This document shows positions 8,001-8,121 of a stretch of 8,121 nucleotides of DNA, piece after piece (within the stretch, counting starts at the first letter, position 1; every line of letters starts with the position of its first letter). Source of the stretch: Akkermansiaceae bacterium (GTDB lineage Bacteria > Verrucomicrobiota > Verrucomicrobiia > Verrucomicrobiales > Akkermansiaceae); NCBI GenBank assembly GCA_018676385.1, contig JABHEX010000290.1, positions 1 through 8,121 of the forward strand, in the 5' to 3' direction. A program made the translations under genes and the position numbers. The notes below the pieces were generated by a model that had not been told where the DNA came from, searched no databases, and worked only from the letters and a program-made list of their open reading frames with translations.

Positions 8001-8121
8001 GCAGAAGTGAGGTATTGATCCCACTCTTCGTTACTGCTCGGGGTGGCTGCAGGTTCGCTGAGATTGGCTTTTTGGTTTTCACCGCTGACCCACCAGGCAA
8101 AACTTCCTTCGTTGGCATTAC
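5057..8121 (-). CDS. Verru_Chthon cassette protein A-like large protein, 5' partial
   Basis: The frame is open from the right edge to the TAA at 5057-5059, giving at least 1020 residues with the start outside the window. The ATG at 7918 is internal: upstream codons continue the same protein, including GSFAWWVSGENQKANL near 8060-8107. Other motifs recalled for this family are LTVHSRGLLTNTATGGWRRD (near 7862-7805), FPVMARMHWVFSY (near 7444-7406), VVTMWNPYN (near 7333-7307), GPFLSLSEFINRRL (near 5605-5560), DAKDSKGKVVARAWCEAIVK and the terminal RRFEIISFRWL. Family members are 1200-1600 residues, so a few hundred are missing. These proteins occur in cassettes with pilin-like B, C and D proteins carrying prepilin-type N-termini; the function is unknown and an envelope location is presumed. 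No catalytic motif or C-terminal sorting signal is visible; the protein ends in ordinary polar sequence. The family call rests on remembered motifs. Confidence 0.85.
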   Translation of the reverse strand, partial: NANEGSFAWWVSGENQKANLSEPAATPSSNEEWDQYLTSAGQPDATYFKVDDLAELSKAVSRGSLDLMSKAAGSPEKLGGENFHHLTVHSRGLLTNTATGGWRRDLSLMTEQWDDMPDTELPFYTIKPGVESSAVKADRDHITANHLIYPWAETVTGYVGPGNQQWRVTDAVTSWSGLRDFCLQYKTISSGGASGQVEMPANRGGKPRNNSSYDIAEIRDQSDRFPVMARMHWVFSYSSKINPDPAATADDAYIACIVATPVVTMWNPYNVTLVVANMSLSDRQMSPLAIKVHIGDRSYREYPISTYCAMSFEDAAGNKNIKYGNVITSLEDKSGDNTIVFKPGETHIFTPYQGLEDQSGHSDGKIRLTLRSGYRTQQGFRFELSDPHTEQLITGKAGDTFKVDVTAQGKLWVDNTGGGDRPNLDGWRLGADIQFKAAAKPGGNIRDAAHYNCITSKNSAKTYWPDDDLELRNNDETLGDLEGESDAFCASLFGYRVSNRGSIPSKGVLQCNPVANRTQTWWNTGRGNGSSWANGGGHPVNWPYDFEFVMLNGWNDPGCPSGITNETTGYIGPSHQAGVALDRLVMAHAPLRPIQSLAQLQHLNLRQGNPIGPYQYNIIGNSHAQPIFDPDATLSSDVNQGPNTVKLAFYHQYDDSYIANHLLFDDWFVSSIAPDTSAYFAAEDRTLTEVYTDHLTGATPLPNHRYLPANPQADAASQAAEDLAITTDWKPWYHIASKLEVHGMFNVNSTSVEAWTALLRHLKDAKVPALNRDGKISLDNGDGYPFGRDALAGEAVAGGATNNSGEGFTEATEYTGYRRFTDEQIDALARQIVEEVKVRGPFLSLSEFINRRLTAKPGEENLARAGVIEAALLHLSEHGSSSENPYRELQAIAGDVTAAPPGETAYRFPYAALGSTAYGFPGWTRQADVLRPLAPVLSARDDTFTIRTYGDAKDSKGKVVARAWCEAIVKRTADYVDPADANTDSPGSGGDEDKSVNSVNQKFGRRFEIISFRWLSEKEV

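Overview
The window most likely comes from a member of the Verrucomicrobiota. Three things point there. The large reverse-strand gene at the right edge matches what I remember of Verru_Chthon cassette protein A, known mainly from Verrucomicrobium and Chthoniobacter relatives. The Tat-exported Gfo/Idh oxidoreductase next to a sulfatase start is typical of PVC-group glycan degraders. Base composition is moderate. This is judged from motifs alone; no search was possible.

Layout. Two gene blocks converge near position 2650. On the plus strand, 1-1965 is a sensor histidine kinase (its first codons lie off the left edge) and 1970-2617 is its LuxR/NarL-type response regulator, four bases downstream. 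The kinase has a large exported region that looks like two tandem discoidin (F5/8 type C)-like domains. On the minus strand, reading from the right edge leftward, come a cassette protein A-like giant (8121 to 5057, 5' end off the window), a 236-residue secreted protein of unknown function six bases downstream (5050-4340), a 105-base gap, a Tat-exported Gfo/Idh/MocA oxidoreductase (4234-2846), and nine bases later a gene that starts as a classical sulfatase but ends after 54 codons (2836-2672).

The stretch between the converging blocks (about 2624-2715) is not ordinary spacer. It holds three short perfect inverted repeats and an 11-base direct repeat, and it begins exactly where sulfatase similarity stops. 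The simplest reading is that a short dispersed repeat, or a deletion joined to one, cut off a formerly complete sulfatase gene.

How the genes may work together (inference): the kinase/regulator pair would sense something outside the inner membrane, perhaps a carbohydrate given its discoidin-like folds. The oxidoreductase and lost sulfatase look like a degraded glycan-processing unit. The cassette protein and its small partner probably belong to the cell-envelope, pilin-associated cassette of unknown function, whose pilin-like members would lie beyond the right edge. No tRNA, rRNA, CRISPR array or recognisable transposase is present, and no stretch above 300 bases lacks a gene.
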